Assembly: GCA_024403355.1 (NCBI GenBank)
Contig: JAKSRW010000003.1
Location: forward strand, 62,001 to 126,000
Source: Lachnospiraceae bacterium
GTDB taxonomy: Bacteria > Bacillota > Clostridia > Lachnospirales > Lachnospiraceae
Direction of reading: 5' to 3'
Length of the DNA stretch: 64,000 nt
Shown: in pieces, positions 10,201 to 18,450 of the stretch
Layout of the letters: each line of letters begins with the position of its first letter
Position numbering within the stretch: the stretch's first letter is position 1
Position numbers and translations under genes: made by a program
The notes under the pieces: model-generated
What the model saw: only the letters and a program-made list of their open reading frames with translations
Told to the model about the DNA's origin: nothing
Database searches by the model: none

Positions 10201-10494
10201 AGGCTTCGCTGTATCATTCTTTGCTGCAGTTTTTGCTGCAGGTGTTTCATTCTTTACCGCAGGGGCAGTATTCTGAACCTCTGCATTTGCCGGCTTTTTT
10301 TCAGCAGGCTTATTTCCCTTGAAATAATTTCTGATATACTCAGCATCCTCAGCCTCTATGCCGCTCGAAGCACTTTTAACCTCGATTCCCTTCTTGGCAA
10401 GAACGCCGATGATTTCTGAATTCAGATTTTTTGAATCTGAAATATTTGCTTCTGTTAATTCCTTTGCCAGTTCATAAATCCTTATTTTGGCCAT
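7276..10494 (-). CDS. infB: Translation initiation factor IF-2
   Basis: GTPase that places initiator fMet-tRNA on the 30S subunit. The start at 10494 ([12 protein letters not shown], 1072 residues) is set by GGAGGG nine bases upstream; an upstream TTG would swallow that site. Layout: first IF2-N helix bundle (1-60); Ala/Lys/Pro linker; a curious DG-rich stretch (145-195); an Arg/Asp/Asn-rich disordered segment (about 290-390); second IF2-N domain (490-545); G domain with GHVDHGKT (581-588), DTPGHEAF and NKIDKPGA; then domains II-IV. The linker is long for a Firmicute IF-2. Operon neighbours are ylxQ upstream and rbfA downstream. Confidence 0.97.
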   Translation of the reverse strand: MAKIRIYELAKELTEANISDSKNLNSEIIGVLAKKGIEVKSASSGIEAEDAEYIRNYFKGNKPAEKKPANAEVQNTAPAVKNETPAAKTAAKNDTAKPVVKNDSARPASDAKRPSPANGDGKRSDSRPGQRPQGDRPAAVKQHPIDGRLIDKNGKETPYWVAKDGRLVGMDGKALPLKMNADKQIVRLDGSPLQRRPNPADSRKDTEKKNESVQSENNIDKIEEKRENSTVSAVNESKENSAPEVETKPAQEEKSDLGPQPKIVGNIFDSMTMAKNKEAAQKERRAQNQGQQRFDRNDRSNRHDRNDRGERNFGDRRPQNSDRNNQRHDRPDGNRPERSDRPFGERNFTDRQDRPYNRDGQSRPFDRNNNGDRKPFDRNNNGGFNKGRAPMGGVAPFADKDKDDDNSRRQFASKKPSRPSADGQLKSELSTQIGKNDRAGKLKNKGKDKKDKRDYDEENLLAAKKKDPNRKGAFQKPVKVVEPVEEDEIKTISIPEMITIKELADKMKQNAGAIIKKLFLQGKMINQNSEITFEEAEEIALEYEIICEKEKKVNIIEELLKETEEDPDTLVKRPPVVCVMGHVDHGKTSLLDAIRETNVTAREAGGITQHIGAYMVEINGQKITFLDTPGHEAFTSMRMRGAKSTDIAILVVAADDGVMPQTIEAINHAKAANVTIIVAINKIDKPGANIERVKQELTEYGLIAEDWGGDTVFVPVSAKTREGIENLLEMVLLTSDVLELKSNPNRKARGIVIEAERDRGKGCIATVLVQKGTLNVGDYVAIGATHGRIRAMIDDKGRRVKVATPSTPVEIQGLDEVPNAGEIMMAVADEKEARSIAEAFIAQSKEQLIAETKARLSLDGLFSQIQAGNVKELNLIIKADVMGSVEAVKQSLVKLSNEEVVVRVIHGGVGNINESDVSLASASNAIIIGFNVKPDNTAKDIADREGVEVKLYKVIYNAIDDIESAMKGMLKPVYEERVIAHAEVRMLFKASQVGIIAGSFVLDGKIERGCSARITRGGEQIYEGPLASLKRFKDDVKEVNAGYECGLVFEKFSDLAELDQIEFYKMVEVPRT

Positions 10495-10526
10495 TAATCT
10501 TAACCCTCCACATTGCACCTTGGCAA

Positions 10527-10856
10527 TTAAATATCATTAGTTTGAAATTTTGCTAATATCTGATTTGCAAGTCCTTCATTATTGATTGATAAGGATGCCC
10601 TGAACTCACAGCCTATTGCATATCCAAGATTGTCCTTATCCCCGAACTCCATATAAGGAACCTTGTAATAGGTTGTCATGTCTCTAAAATTCTTTTTTGT
10701 ATTGTCTGAAGCATCTGCTGCAACTATAACCAGAAATGACTTACCGCCCTTTATCGACTTCTCAGTCATAAACTCACCGCTAGCAACGGCACCGGCCTTT
10801 TTGCATAAACCAATAAGTGAATAAACCTTTTTATTTAAAATTTCATTCCCACTCAT
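10527..10856 (-). CDS. ylxQ: L7Ae-family RNA-binding protein YlxQ
   Basis: A 109-residue L7Ae/L30e-like protein. The motif [15 protein letters not shown] and the following [14 protein letters not shown] segment (here [11 protein letters not shown]) are characteristic of the kink-turn-binding YlxQ family. It lies in the conserved position between rnpM and infB and overlaps rnpM by 14 bases, so translation is coupled. It probably binds structured RNA in the ribosome or RNase P context; its exact role is not settled in the family. Confidence 0.92.
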   Translation of the reverse strand: MSGNEILNKKVYSLIGLCKKAGAVASGEFMTEKSIKGGKSFLVIVAADASDNTKKNFRDMTTYYKVPYMEFGDKDNLGYAIGCEFRASLSINNEGLANQILAKFQTNDI

Positions 10857-11115
10857 AATTTTCTTCTAAATTCCTGTATATTTCTTCCGGAATACTGCAT
10901 TTTAATGATTTCTCAAGTCCCTTTGATTTGACGGCTTTTCTGAAGCACTCTCTTTTCTTACAGATATATGCGCCGCGACCGTTTCTTTTTCCCGTATCAT
11001 CCAGATCGATATTGCCTTCAGGATCCAGAATCACGCGAATCATTTCCTTTTTGGGAATCATCTCATTGCAGCCGGTACATTTTCTTAACGGTATTTTTCT
11101 GACTGTTCCGGACAT
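10843..11115 (-). CDS. rnpM: RnpM/YlxR family RNA-binding protein
   Basis: A 90-residue DUF448 protein. It opens with PLRKCTGCNEM and then has the conserved GRNGRGAYIC core (here GKRNGRGAYICKKREC), which forms the RNA-binding face. In other Firmicutes YlxR (RnpM) binds the RNase P RNA and modulates its activity; that role is taken from family knowledge. It lies 3 bases downstream of nusA and overlaps ylxQ. Confidence 0.93.
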   Translation of the reverse strand: MSGTVRKIPLRKCTGCNEMIPKKEMIRVILDPEGNIDLDDTGKRNGRGAYICKKRECFRKAVKSKGLEKSLKCSIPEEIYRNLEENYEWE

Positions 11116-11118
11116 CTA

Positions 11119-12198
11119 TCAGGTGTTCTCCTCGTAGTAATAGTATTCGTCCTCGTCATTGCTCTGTGACTCACTCTTAATATCAATCTTGTAGCCTGTA
11201 AGTCTGGCAGCAAGTCTTGCATTCTGACCCTCACGGCCGATTGCAAGTGAAAGCTGATAATCGGGAACGATTACTCTTGCCCAGCGCTCTTCCTCGTAAA
11301 CCTCTACAGAAACAACCTTTGCGGGGCTAAGTGTATTCTCAATGAGAACAGCAGGATCATCGCTCCAGTTGATAATATCAACCTTCTCACCGCGAAGCTC
11401 CTCTACAATTGCATTAACACGTGCACCGTTAAGACCAACACATGCGCCTACTGCATCTACATCGGGGTTGTTTGAATAAACAGCCATCTTTGTTCTTCCG
11501 CCGGCTTCTCTTGCAATTGCCTTGATTTCTACTGTTCCATCGCTTACTTCTGTTACTTCTTCTTCAAAAAGACGCTTTACAAGATCCTTATGTGTTCTGG
11601 AAACTGTGATCTTGGGTCCTCTTGTTGTATCCTTTACTTCAAGAACATAAACCTTGATTCTGTCATTGGGCCTGAATCTCTCACCGGGAATCTGATCTGT
11701 CTCGGGAAGAATTGCATCAGCCTTACCAAGGTTAATATTAATGTTCTTTCCTGTATATCTCTGTACAATACCTGTTACAACCTCATGCTCTCTGGTTGAG
11801 AACTGGCTGTAAATAACCTTACGCTCCTCCTCACGGATTGTCTGTACGACAGCCTGCTTTGCCTTCTGTGCGGAAATTCTCATGAAGTTCTTGGGTGTAA
11901 CCTCAACATTTACCACATCACCTACCGAAAGCTTCTTTCTTGAAGTTTTCTTTGCCTCTTCAAGAGTAATCTCCATTGTAGGGTCAAGTACCTCTTCCAC
12001 AATTGTCTTTTCAGCTAAAACAGCAACCGCACCTGTTTCTCTGTTAATATTTACCTTGATGTTATCTGCCTTACCAAACTGATTCTTACAAGCAGCAAGA
12101 AGAGAGTTCTCAATTGTACTGTATAATACCTCCTTGTCAATTTCCTTCTCTCTCGAAATCTGATTGATTGCCTCGATAAAATCTTTGTTGCCAGCCAT
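11119..12198 (-). CDS. nusA: Transcription termination/antitermination factor NusA
   Basis: RNA polymerase-associated factor controlling pausing, termination and antitermination. At 359 residues it has the Gram-positive layout: N-terminal polymerase-binding domain (1-125), S1 domain (about 135-200, starting VVTGIVQRYTGKNININLGK), then two KH domains with GLNGARVNAIVEELRGEKVDI and SLAIGREGQNARLAARLTG. It lacks the C-terminal acidic repeats of proteobacterial NusA. A Tyr-rich acidic tail ends the protein. A terminator hairpin in the operon leader is a plausible NusA target (see 12737-12756). Confidence 0.97.
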   Translation of the reverse strand: MAGNKDFIEAINQISREKEIDKEVLYSTIENSLLAACKNQFGKADNIKVNINRETGAVAVLAEKTIVEEVLDPTMEITLEEAKKTSRKKLSVGDVVNVEVTPKNFMRISAQKAKQAVVQTIREEERKVIYSQFSTREHEVVTGIVQRYTGKNININLGKADAILPETDQIPGERFRPNDRIKVYVLEVKDTTRGPKITVSRTHKDLVKRLFEEEVTEVSDGTVEIKAIAREAGGRTKMAVYSNNPDVDAVGACVGLNGARVNAIVEELRGEKVDIINWSDDPAVLIENTLSPAKVVSVEVYEEERWARVIVPDYQLSLAIGREGQNARLAARLTGYKIDIKSESQSNDEDEYYYYEENT

Positions 12199-12232
12199 TT
12201 TCCATTATCCTCCTTATAAACTGTAAATTCTT

Positions 12233-12697
12233 TTACCACTCGACATGCAGATTAACTCTGGCAAGCTGTGATAATTCAAACTCTTTTTCTGATTCATCAA
12301 CACGGATGACAAGCTTATCATCCTGATAAGAAATAAGCGTTCCCGTAAATTCCTTCTGTCCGTCAACCGCCTTATAAAGCTTAAGGTCAACATCAAGACC
12401 GATACTTTTCAGAAAATGCTTTTCCTTTTTAAGCTGCCTTCCGAGTCCGGGTGAGCTTACCTCAAGTATATATGCATCCGGGATAAAATCCAGCTCATCA
12501 AGCTTCTGTTCAAGCTTTCTGCTGACATTCACGCAGTCGTCAATATCAACCGAGCCTTCTTTATCAATGTATGCTCTTAAATAATACTCACCGGCCTCCT
12601 TCACATATTCCACATCATAGATTTCAATATTAAGCTCATCTACGATAGGCTGAAGAAGCTTTTCTGTTTTTGACTCGTAATCTTCTTTTTTACCCAT
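12233..12697 (-). CDS. rimP: Ribosome maturation factor RimP
   Basis: A 154-residue factor for 30S assembly and the first gene of the nusA-infB operon. Family motifs visible are the N-terminal PIVDELNIEIYDVEYVKEAGEY strand pair, DIDDCVNVSRKLEQKLDE and YILEVSSPGLGR. The start at 12697 (MGKKEDY) is preferred because AAGGG lies 6 bases before it; an in-frame TTG 18 bases upstream would overlap that site. Confidence 0.95.
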   Translation of the reverse strand: MGKKEDYESKTEKLLQPIVDELNIEIYDVEYVKEAGEYYLRAYIDKEGSVDIDDCVNVSRKLEQKLDELDFIPDAYILEVSSPGLGRQLKKEKHFLKSIGLDVDLKLYKAVDGQKEFTGTLISYQDDKLVIRVDESEKEFELSQLARVNLHVEW

Positions 12698-12736
12698 TAA
12701 TTCCCTTCTTCCCAATTACAAAAAAGCCAAAAGAAA

Positions 12737-12756
12737 GAGTGGACTTTCGCCCACTC
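12737..12756 (-). terminator. Leader terminator / candidate NusA-dependent attenuator before rimP
   Basis: GAGTGGG paired with CCACTC and followed on the minus strand by a weak, interrupted T tract. It lies between a good promoter (12785-12813) and the rimP start, so transcripts of the nusA operon must pass it. In Bacillus subtilis the equivalent operon is controlled by NusA-dependent termination in its leader. It may also serve as the hpt terminator. Confidence 0.6.
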
Positions 12757-12784
12757 AACTACTTTACTATATTTACCATAAAAA

Positions 12785-12813
12785 ATACTAGCACTTTTGT
12801 TTTAGCAATGCAA
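12785..12813 (-). promoter_or_regulatory. Promoter of the rimP-nusA-infB operon
   Basis: Minus-strand TTGCAT, 17-base spacer, TAGTAT, with TGC just before the -10 (extended). The expected start of transcription, near 12778, lies upstream of the leader hairpin at 12737-12756. Confidence 0.6.
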
Positions 12814-12843
12814 GCATATTTTTAAATAATTTCAAAAAAATTA

Positions 12844-13398
12844 TCAATCAGAGTAAACTTCCTTCTTTAATACACCGATATAAGGAAGATTTCTGTAATA
12901 ATTTGCATAATCAAGACCATAGCCTACCACAAACTGGTTCTCAATCGGGAAGCCCTTAAGGTCGCAGCCGATTTCCTCGGAATGACATTCATGCTTGTCA
13001 AGAAGACAGACAGTTCTGATTGACTTGGGCTTTCTTGAGTAAAGAAGCTCCTTAAGATACTTAAGTGTAAGGCCCGAATCAATAATATCCTCGACTATAA
13101 GAAGATCTCTTCCTTCAATGTTTGTGTCAAGGTCCTTTATGAGCTTAACTACGCCTGAAGACTGTGCAGCCTTACCATAGCTGGAAACAGAAATAAAATC
13201 CATATTCATATGACCCTTGATTTCCCTGCAAAGGTCAGTATAGAAAATTGATGCCCCCTTCAGAATACATGCAACAACAGGAACCGAATCTTTATAAAGT
13301 TCTGTAATCTCCGCCCCCAGTTCCTTTACACGCTGTCTGATCTGCTCCTCCGAAAAAAGAATATACTCAATATCATTCTGTTCATTTGTAATATGCAT
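12844..13398 (-). CDS. hpt: Hypoxanthine phosphoribosyltransferase
   Basis: Purine salvage enzyme (184 residues) that makes IMP and GMP from hypoxanthine or guanine and PRPP. The PRPP-binding motif LLIVEDIIDSGLTL is clear, and the base-binding end reads FVVGYGLDYANYYRNLPYIG, typical of bacterial Hpt. The GGAAGG ribosome site is 8 bases from the ATG. A possible promoter (TTGCCT, 17 bases, TAAAAT) overlaps the hairpin that ends the upstream gene. Confidence 0.95.
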   Translation of the reverse strand: MHITNEQNDIEYILFSEEQIRQRVKELGAEITELYKDSVPVVACILKGASIFYTDLCREIKGHMNMDFISVSSYGKAAQSSGVVKLIKDLDTNIEGRDLLIVEDIIDSGLTLKYLKELLYSRKPKSIRTVCLLDKHECHSEEIGCDLKGFPIENQFVVGYGLDYANYYRNLPYIGVLKKEVYSD

Positions 13399-13437
13399 TT
13401 TATTTACCTTCCAAAAAACATTTTAGTTTTAAAATAC

Positions 13438-13460
13438 CCCACAGGCAAAGCGCCTGTGGG
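13438..13460 (-). terminator. Terminator hairpin after the VirD4-like gene
   Basis: CCCACAGGC and GCCTGTGGG, nine perfect base pairs with a five-base loop, 14 bases after the upstream gene's stop codon. The minus strand continues with a T-rich but broken tract. Confidence 0.7.
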
Positions 13461-13474
13461 ACAATAAATCTGCT

Positions 13475-14767
13475 TTAATATTTATCATCAAGATAAGCTT
13501 CCGCTCCGGTCGCAATGACAATACAGCTGTCTTCGCTCATATCGTCAAGCTGTGACTGTGTAACGGTACCCGCAACCTTTGATTTTGTTTCATTTATTGT
13601 ATCCATGATGTATTCTATCGTCTGCTGGTCCCTGCCGCCGAGATATACCTGCATAGAACAGTTTCTGATAAGTGTCTGCCATGAATCCTTATACATGGAC
13701 TTAATATCACCGATGGTTTTTGCAATTATGGAACAAGAAATATCATATTTCTTCATAGCAAGAAGAAGTCTCGGGAAATCATGAATTCGTCCGTTCTCAG
13801 AGAAATCATTCATCATACAGTGAACGGGATATTTAAGAGTTTCGTTCTGTGCCTTTGCGAAAAGTGCCATAAATACCTGTGTGTAAAGCAGTGCGGGAAG
13901 CTCTGCATTAACGCCCGTATTGGGACGAACGATGAAAAGAATACGCTTAGAATCACCAAGCTTATCAAGCTCCATTGTGTCCATGTCACCTGAACGGTCA
14001 ATAACACCTGCTGAAATAGCATTGATTGTCTTCATCAGCTGAGCCTTGATTGCTTCCTTCTCAATACTACACATGATTCTGAAGGTCTCATACTGCTTAA
14101 CCGCCATATTATCGGGGTCTGTTGCCTCTACCTCAAGGAAACGTCTGTCAAGATCATCAGAAGGCTTAATCTTCCAGTCGTCGCCCGCATCGTTAGGTCC
14201 GCATTCCATCTCTTCAAGCATCTGCTTCATAGTCTTGAAGCATTTCTGTGAAGTATCTGCGAAATAATAAATATATCCGACAAGTGCTGTAACCAGGGCT
14301 CTTTTAATACTCTGGAAATAAGCGTCGTTATTATCGCCTGCAAGAAGTGCTGTGGCCATATCATTGATATCATCGGGCTCTCTTACATATACAAAGGGAT
14401 TGTAATAGTCACTACGCTCGGGATCAAGGCTGTTAAGAATCTTAACGGTATAGCCTGAGCTCTTAAAAAGGCTGGCTAATTCGTTATACATAACACCACT
14501 CTTATCGGTTACGACATAACTCATGCATCTCTGCAAAATATTGGGCTTAAGGTATAATCTGGTCTTACCTGCACCGGCATTACCGATTACTACAACGTTA
14601 TTGTTAAATTCAGTAACTTCTCTATATCTTGCAACCTTAAGTCGCATATTTTTGGATAAAATAAAGTTATCGTCCGCAATATCCCTTCTGTTCATAGAAG
14701 CATAGTTCTTAACAAAAGATTTAATTGAACCCCACTTGAGGTCATCTAAACTTTTCATTCTGGCCAT
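13475..14767 (-). CDS. Orphan VirD4/TraG-like ATPase lacking a membrane domain
   Basis: A 430-residue RecA-fold ATPase related to type IV secretion coupling proteins. It has Walker A GNAGAGKT (62-69), then a TDKSGVMYNELASLFK segment and VKILNSLDPERSDYYNPF, matching the coupling-protein core. The Walker B region (316-322) reads MMNDF where relatives have LDEF, so the catalytic acidic residues are altered. A KTIGDIKSMYKDSW sensor region and a YLGG motif follow. The N-terminal membrane helices and about 150 C-terminal residues of usual VirD4 are absent. No relaxase or secretion genes are nearby. The start at 14767 is set by GGGAG upstream; function unknown. Confidence 0.8.
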   Translation of the reverse strand: MARMKSLDDLKWGSIKSFVKNYASMNRRDIADDNFILSKNMRLKVARYREVTEFNNNVVVIGNAGAGKTRLYLKPNILQRCMSYVVTDKSGVMYNELASLFKSSGYTVKILNSLDPERSDYYNPFVYVREPDDINDMATALLAGDNNDAYFQSIKRALVTALVGYIYYFADTSQKCFKTMKQMLEEMECGPNDAGDDWKIKPSDDLDRRFLEVEATDPDNMAVKQYETFRIMCSIEKEAIKAQLMKTINAISAGVIDRSGDMDTMELDKLGDSKRILFIVRPNTGVNAELPALLYTQVFMALFAKAQNETLKYPVHCMMNDFSENGRIHDFPRLLLAMKKYDISCSIIAKTIGDIKSMYKDSWQTLIRNCSMQVYLGGRDQQTIEYIMDTINETKSKVAGTVTQSQLDDMSEDSCIVIATGAEAYLDDKY

Positions 14768-14799
14768 AAAATCACTCTCCCTTCTTCTATGCAAATTAT

Positions 14800-14828
14800 A
14801 TTCTATCATTAAATTCAGATAATATCAA
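14800..14828 (-). promoter_or_regulatory. Promoter of the VirD4-like gene
   Basis: Minus-strand TTGATA, 17 bases, TAGAAT. Transcription would begin about 25 bases before the chosen ATG at 14767. This gives the orphan ATPase its own promoter and, with the hairpin at 13438-13460, a monocistronic unit. Confidence 0.6.
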
Positions 14829-14982
14829 CTATTTTATTAAAAATTCAACATAATTTTTGTGCAATATATACTATATTATTTAATAAAATATTTATATATA
14901 TACCTTATCAACTAAATATATACAAAAGCACTTCTCAAAATAGGCTATATAAATAACAAATGTTGCTGAAAATAACAAAAAT

Positions 14983-15025
14983 ACACCGGTCAATTAAATT
15001 GTCAGACAATTCTCATGACCGGTGT
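14983..15025 (-). terminator. Terminator of the duplicated-module lipoprotein gene
   Basis: ACACCGGTCA and TGACCGGTGT form a ten-pair stem around a loop that contains a smaller hairpin (ATTGTC/GACAAT). T-rich sequence follows on the minus strand. The rest of the 290-base gap between 14768 and 15057 is very AT-rich and shows no gene. Confidence 0.75.
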
Positions 15026-15057
15026 CATTCTTTACATACTATTCAATTGATAAAGAA

Positions 15058-16632
15058 TTATTCATTTACTGTTACAGTGTAGATGTGGGGGTTGATACCG
15101 TTGTACCAGTATAAGAAGCCTTCACAGTTGATATTCATACCAACCTCAAGGTTCTCTACCATCTGGTAAACCTCTGTCTCAGGACCGCAAAGATATGATT
15201 CAACAACGAAGCTGTATACTGAACCGTCTTCTGCAGCTACGCTGAAGTAAAGGTCATTACCCTGTGTACCTGAACCATCCCAGTTGTAAAGGAATGCTGC
15301 CTCGTTTCCGTCAGCGTCTGTGCTGGGAACAACTGTTAAGCCGTTGAACATAACCTTAGCATTCATCATCTCTTCAAGAGTATCCTCATCTCCGAGAAGC
15401 TCTGTAGCATCTACAGCCTCTGAAATGAACTCGCCCTCTTCGAACTCGAAGCTGCCGTCTAATACCTCAACCTCGCCTGAGAACTCGCCCTTGAAACCGG
15501 TTACCTTAATCTTTGTACCGGGAACAAGGTTAGCTGCATCCTCCTCTGAACAAGCAAGGTTGTAGAAGAAATATGCACCCTGATCATCAGCTGCATATAC
15601 GTTGATTGTATCATTCCACCATGACTGTGTAGCCTGAACATAAGCCTCAACAGTTACCGGCTCATCAAAATCAGCTGCGATATACTCAGCATATGTCATA
15701 ACGCCCTCTGACTTAGCCTCAGCCTCAACCTCGCTATCAGCTGCGTTTTCAACATACTCAGCAGCGATGATATGAGGGTTCATACCGTTATACCAGTATA
15801 AGAAGCCTGTGAAATCAGCTGTAGCACCTACCTGAAGGTTCTCTACGAAATTGTAGATTTCTGTGTCCTTGCCACGAAGGTATGACTCAACTGTAAATGT
15901 GCACTGCTGACCGTCAAGCATTACATTGAAGTAAAGGTCATCACCCTGTGAGCCTGAACCGTCCCAGTTGTAAAGGAAGGGAAGCTCATTACCGTCAGCA
16001 TCTGTAGATGCAACGATCTCGCAATCCTTGAAGCATACAAGTCTGTTCTGTAATTCAATAAGACTGTCTGTACCAACGTATTCATTTGCACTTACGGGCT
16101 CAGCAATGTAAGTAGCATCGCTGCCGAATACGAACTTACCGTCTGCAATCTCAACTTCACCCATGAAATCAGCCTTGAAGCCTTCTACGATAATCTCTGT
16201 ACCGGGAACAAGCTTAGCGGCATCTTCTTCTGAACATGCAAGCTTGTAAATGAAGTAAGCGCCGTCCTGATCAGCTGCGTAAACTGTAATTGTGTTGTCC
16301 CACCAGCTCTGGCAGTCCTGAACATAAACCTTAACTGATACAGGTGAATCAATTTCAGCAGCTGCATATTCAGCATATGTCATTGTCTGAACCTCAGCCT
16401 CGGGAGCCTCTGTTACCTCGGGTGCCTCTGTTACCTCGGGTGCTTCTGTTACTTCAGGAGCCTCTGTCACCTCAGGTGCCTCAGTTGCAGCGGGTGCTTC
16501 TGTTGTTGCAGGAGCCTCTGTTGCTTTAGGTGCCTCTGTTGCCTTGTTATCGTTTGTCTCTTCCTTTTTGCTGCATGCGGCAAGAGAGAAAACTAAAACA
16601 AGTGCAAGCATTACTGCAAGAATCTTTTTCAT
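15058..16632 (-). CDS. Lipoprotein with TEAP linker and a tandemly duplicated module
   Basis: Exported lipoprotein of 524 residues: signal peptide with lipobox LAAC (Cys20), then a Thr-Glu-Ala-Pro-rich spacer (about 30-80, repeated TEAPEV units), then two copies of a roughly 215-residue module (about 83-295 and 310-522). Both copies share MTYAEY, a QSWW motif, VYAAD, LACSEEDAA, LVPGT, YNWDGSG and a GFLYWYNG ending near NPH. The conserved paired Trp and Trp-Tyr motifs may mark a binding face. I do not recognise the family with certainty; an OB-fold-like beta domain is possible. It has its own promoter and terminator. Confidence 0.75.
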   Translation of the reverse strand: MKKILAVMLALVLVFSLAACSKKEETNDNKATEAPKATEAPATTEAPAATEAPEVTEAPEVTEAPEVTEAPEVTEAPEAEVQTMTYAEYAAAEIDSPVSVKVYVQDCQSWWDNTITVYAADQDGAYFIYKLACSEEDAAKLVPGTEIIVEGFKADFMGEVEIADGKFVFGSDATYIAEPVSANEYVGTDSLIELQNRLVCFKDCEIVASTDADGNELPFLYNWDGSGSQGDDLYFNVMLDGQQCTFTVESYLRGKDTEIYNFVENLQVGATADFTGFLYWYNGMNPHIIAAEYVENAADSEVEAEAKSEGVMTYAEYIAADFDEPVTVEAYVQATQSWWNDTINVYAADDQGAYFFYNLACSEEDAANLVPGTKIKVTGFKGEFSGEVEVLDGSFEFEEGEFISEAVDATELLGDEDTLEEMMNAKVMFNGLTVVPSTDADGNEAAFLYNWDGSGTQGNDLYFSVAAEDGSVYSFVVESYLCGPETEVYQMVENLEVGMNINCEGFLYWYNGINPHIYTVTVNE

Positions 16633-16701
16633 TTTCTTTTCCTCCGTACGGACAAAAAATGTCCGAAAAATAATATTTTACTCTTCTTTTCAGAAAAGCA
16701 G

Positions 16702-16711
16702 TTAACGTTAA
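16702..16711. promoter_or_regulatory. Palindrome TTAACGTTAA near the lipoprotein transcription start
   Basis: A perfect 10-base palindrome lies just downstream of the -10 box of the lipoprotein promoter, where an operator would block initiation. A second hairpin (CGGACA/TGTCCG) lies between it and the ribosome site. Regulator unknown. Confidence 0.3.
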
Positions 16712-16721
16712 AACAAATCAC

Positions 16722-16749
16722 ATTATACACAATCATTCAAAAAAATCAA
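16722..16749 (-). promoter_or_regulatory. Promoter of the duplicated-module lipoprotein gene
   Basis: Minus-strand TTGATT, 16 bases, TATAAT. The -35 overlaps the last codons of the upstream sugar-binding protein gene. Confidence 0.6.
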
Positions 16750-18326
16750 CACTTTTTCTTTTTAAGTGAAAATAAAAATGCAGCACCAATCAAAATCCAT
16801 ATCACAATAAGTGTAATAATCAGGGCTTTTGAGCCTGCGGGAAGCGGTCCTAAATCAGTCGATTCCTCATCCGAAGCAACTATCTGGTCAAGGTGATAAA
16901 GGGCTTTAATTTCATCATAAAGCTTACTCATATAGGCCTCATCCACCGTTTCCTTACGTCTTGTAGACTTTGTAACATTCTCTATCATCTGGCCGGCGGC
17001 ATCACGAAGTGAAGCCGAACCGTTAAATACAGGTGTAACAAAGGTATTTGAAGTATTGTTAAGTAAAAGCTTTGCAGCCTGAAGCTTTATATTGTAATAG
17101 GTTTTATTATCCTCACCCTCACGGTTAAGGTAATCCTGATACTCTGCAGAATTCTGAGCCTTTTTAGTTACCGGCACATAGCCCTCGGTTTCGGAATACG
17201 CTATCTGCACTTCATTTGTCAGAAGATACTGGGCAAAAAGCCATGAAGCCAGAACCTCCTGACTGTCCGCCTTATTAAACACACAGATTGAAGGACCCTG
17301 TGAGATCATTCTGGGATTAGCAATGTCATACTGGGGAATAGGTCTTACTACAGTTTCAAATTCCACAAGCTGGTCCTCGGAAATATCAAGCAAAGGTGCC
17401 TTACTTCCCATCCAGGTAGCACCCGCAGTAGAATCAATGGCAAAAATACACTGACCGGCATTTAAGAAGTTTGCAGGATAGCTTGAAATCTTAAAGGTTG
17501 AAAAAGCCCTTGTGTTGGCATGTGAAGAAATAGTGTAAAGCAGCTCCTTTGTAGTATCGTTGAAAATCTCAATTTTACCGTTTGATGTCGAATAGCCCGC
17601 ATTAAGCTGCTTAAGCATCGAAATCATCATATTATCCGTTGATTTATAGATAAAGGGAATCATAACCTTCTGACCGTTTATCAGAAATTTACCCTTATCA
17701 TCCTTCTTCATGGCTGCCTCAGATACCTCAAAAATGAAGTCCCAGCTAAGGACATCGGGCACCGTATAGCCAAGCTTTTCTACGAAATCCTTATTGATGT
17801 ACAAAGCCTCTGTGGAACGCATATAGGGAATTGCATAATAATGCTCCCCTATTTTACATTCATTTAAAAATTCATCTACCAGCTCTTCCTTTTTTGGCGA
17901 ATCATATTTAACCCTGCTTCCGCCAAGGCCATAATTTTCATCGTCAAAAAGAAGGTCAAGTGGAACTACGGTTCCTTCGCCTGTAAGGTAGGTTGCAATA
18001 TGGTCGGGATATGTAATACAAACATTGGGTGTGGTTTCAGTTGCAATATTTGTAATAACATCATTATAAATTCGGCCGTAATCGGTATAAAGACGAATAT
18101 TTACCTTAATGTTCGGATAGAGTTTCTGGAAATCCTCAATCGCTTTATTATAAATATTTACCTGAGCCTTATTGGTATCATTTTTAGCCCAGAAGCTGAT
18201 TTCGATATTTTTTGACTCATCCAGCTGCTTTGGCATTTCAAACAAAGGCTTCTCCTTAGAACCGTGACAGCCGGCAAGCAGAGCCGTTGAAAGAACCAGC
18301 AGTATAAGAAATTTTAGTTTTTTCAT
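16746..18326 (-). CDS. Sugar ABC transporter substrate-binding lipoprotein with C-terminal membrane anchor
   Basis: Extracellular solute-binding protein of family 1 (526 residues) for the carbohydrate importer encoded upstream. The signal peptide has lipobox LLAGC (Cys20). The mature part starts IEISFWAKNDTNKAQVNIYNKA and has the typical YPNIKVNIR segment. Unusually, the C-terminus carries a strong membrane helix (about 500-520, IITLIVIWILIGAAFLF) followed by KKKKC, so the protein seems tied to the membrane at both ends. It is the last gene of the unit. The SD GAAGGG lies 12 bases from the ATG. Confidence 0.88.
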   Translation of the reverse strand: MKKLKFLILLVLSTALLAGCHGSKEKPLFEMPKQLDESKNIEISFWAKNDTNKAQVNIYNKAIEDFQKLYPNIKVNIRLYTDYGRIYNDVITNIATETTPNVCITYPDHIATYLTGEGTVVPLDLLFDDENYGLGGSRVKYDSPKKEELVDEFLNECKIGEHYYAIPYMRSTEALYINKDFVEKLGYTVPDVLSWDFIFEVSEAAMKKDDKGKFLINGQKVMIPFIYKSTDNMMISMLKQLNAGYSTSNGKIEIFNDTTKELLYTISSHANTRAFSTFKISSYPANFLNAGQCIFAIDSTAGATWMGSKAPLLDISEDQLVEFETVVRPIPQYDIANPRMISQGPSICVFNKADSQEVLASWLFAQYLLTNEVQIAYSETEGYVPVTKKAQNSAEYQDYLNREGEDNKTYYNIKLQAAKLLLNNTSNTFVTPVFNGSASLRDAAGQMIENVTKSTRRKETVDEAYMSKLYDEIKALYHLDQIVASDEESTDLGPLPAGSKALIITLIVIWILIGAAFLFSLKKKKC

Positions 18327-18450
18327 TTAATAACCATGCCCTTCTGCCTGCATTTTCAGATATTTTAAATACTAATACTTAGATATAAATGCAATATCTA
18401 TTCAAGCAGGCATAAATTTTCATGAAAAATTGTTTAACAGAACTTGCCAA

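Noticed and set aside
10495..10518. Upstream TTG start for infB
   Set aside because: It would overlap the GGAGGG ribosome site; the ATG at 10494 gives the normal IF-2 N-terminus.
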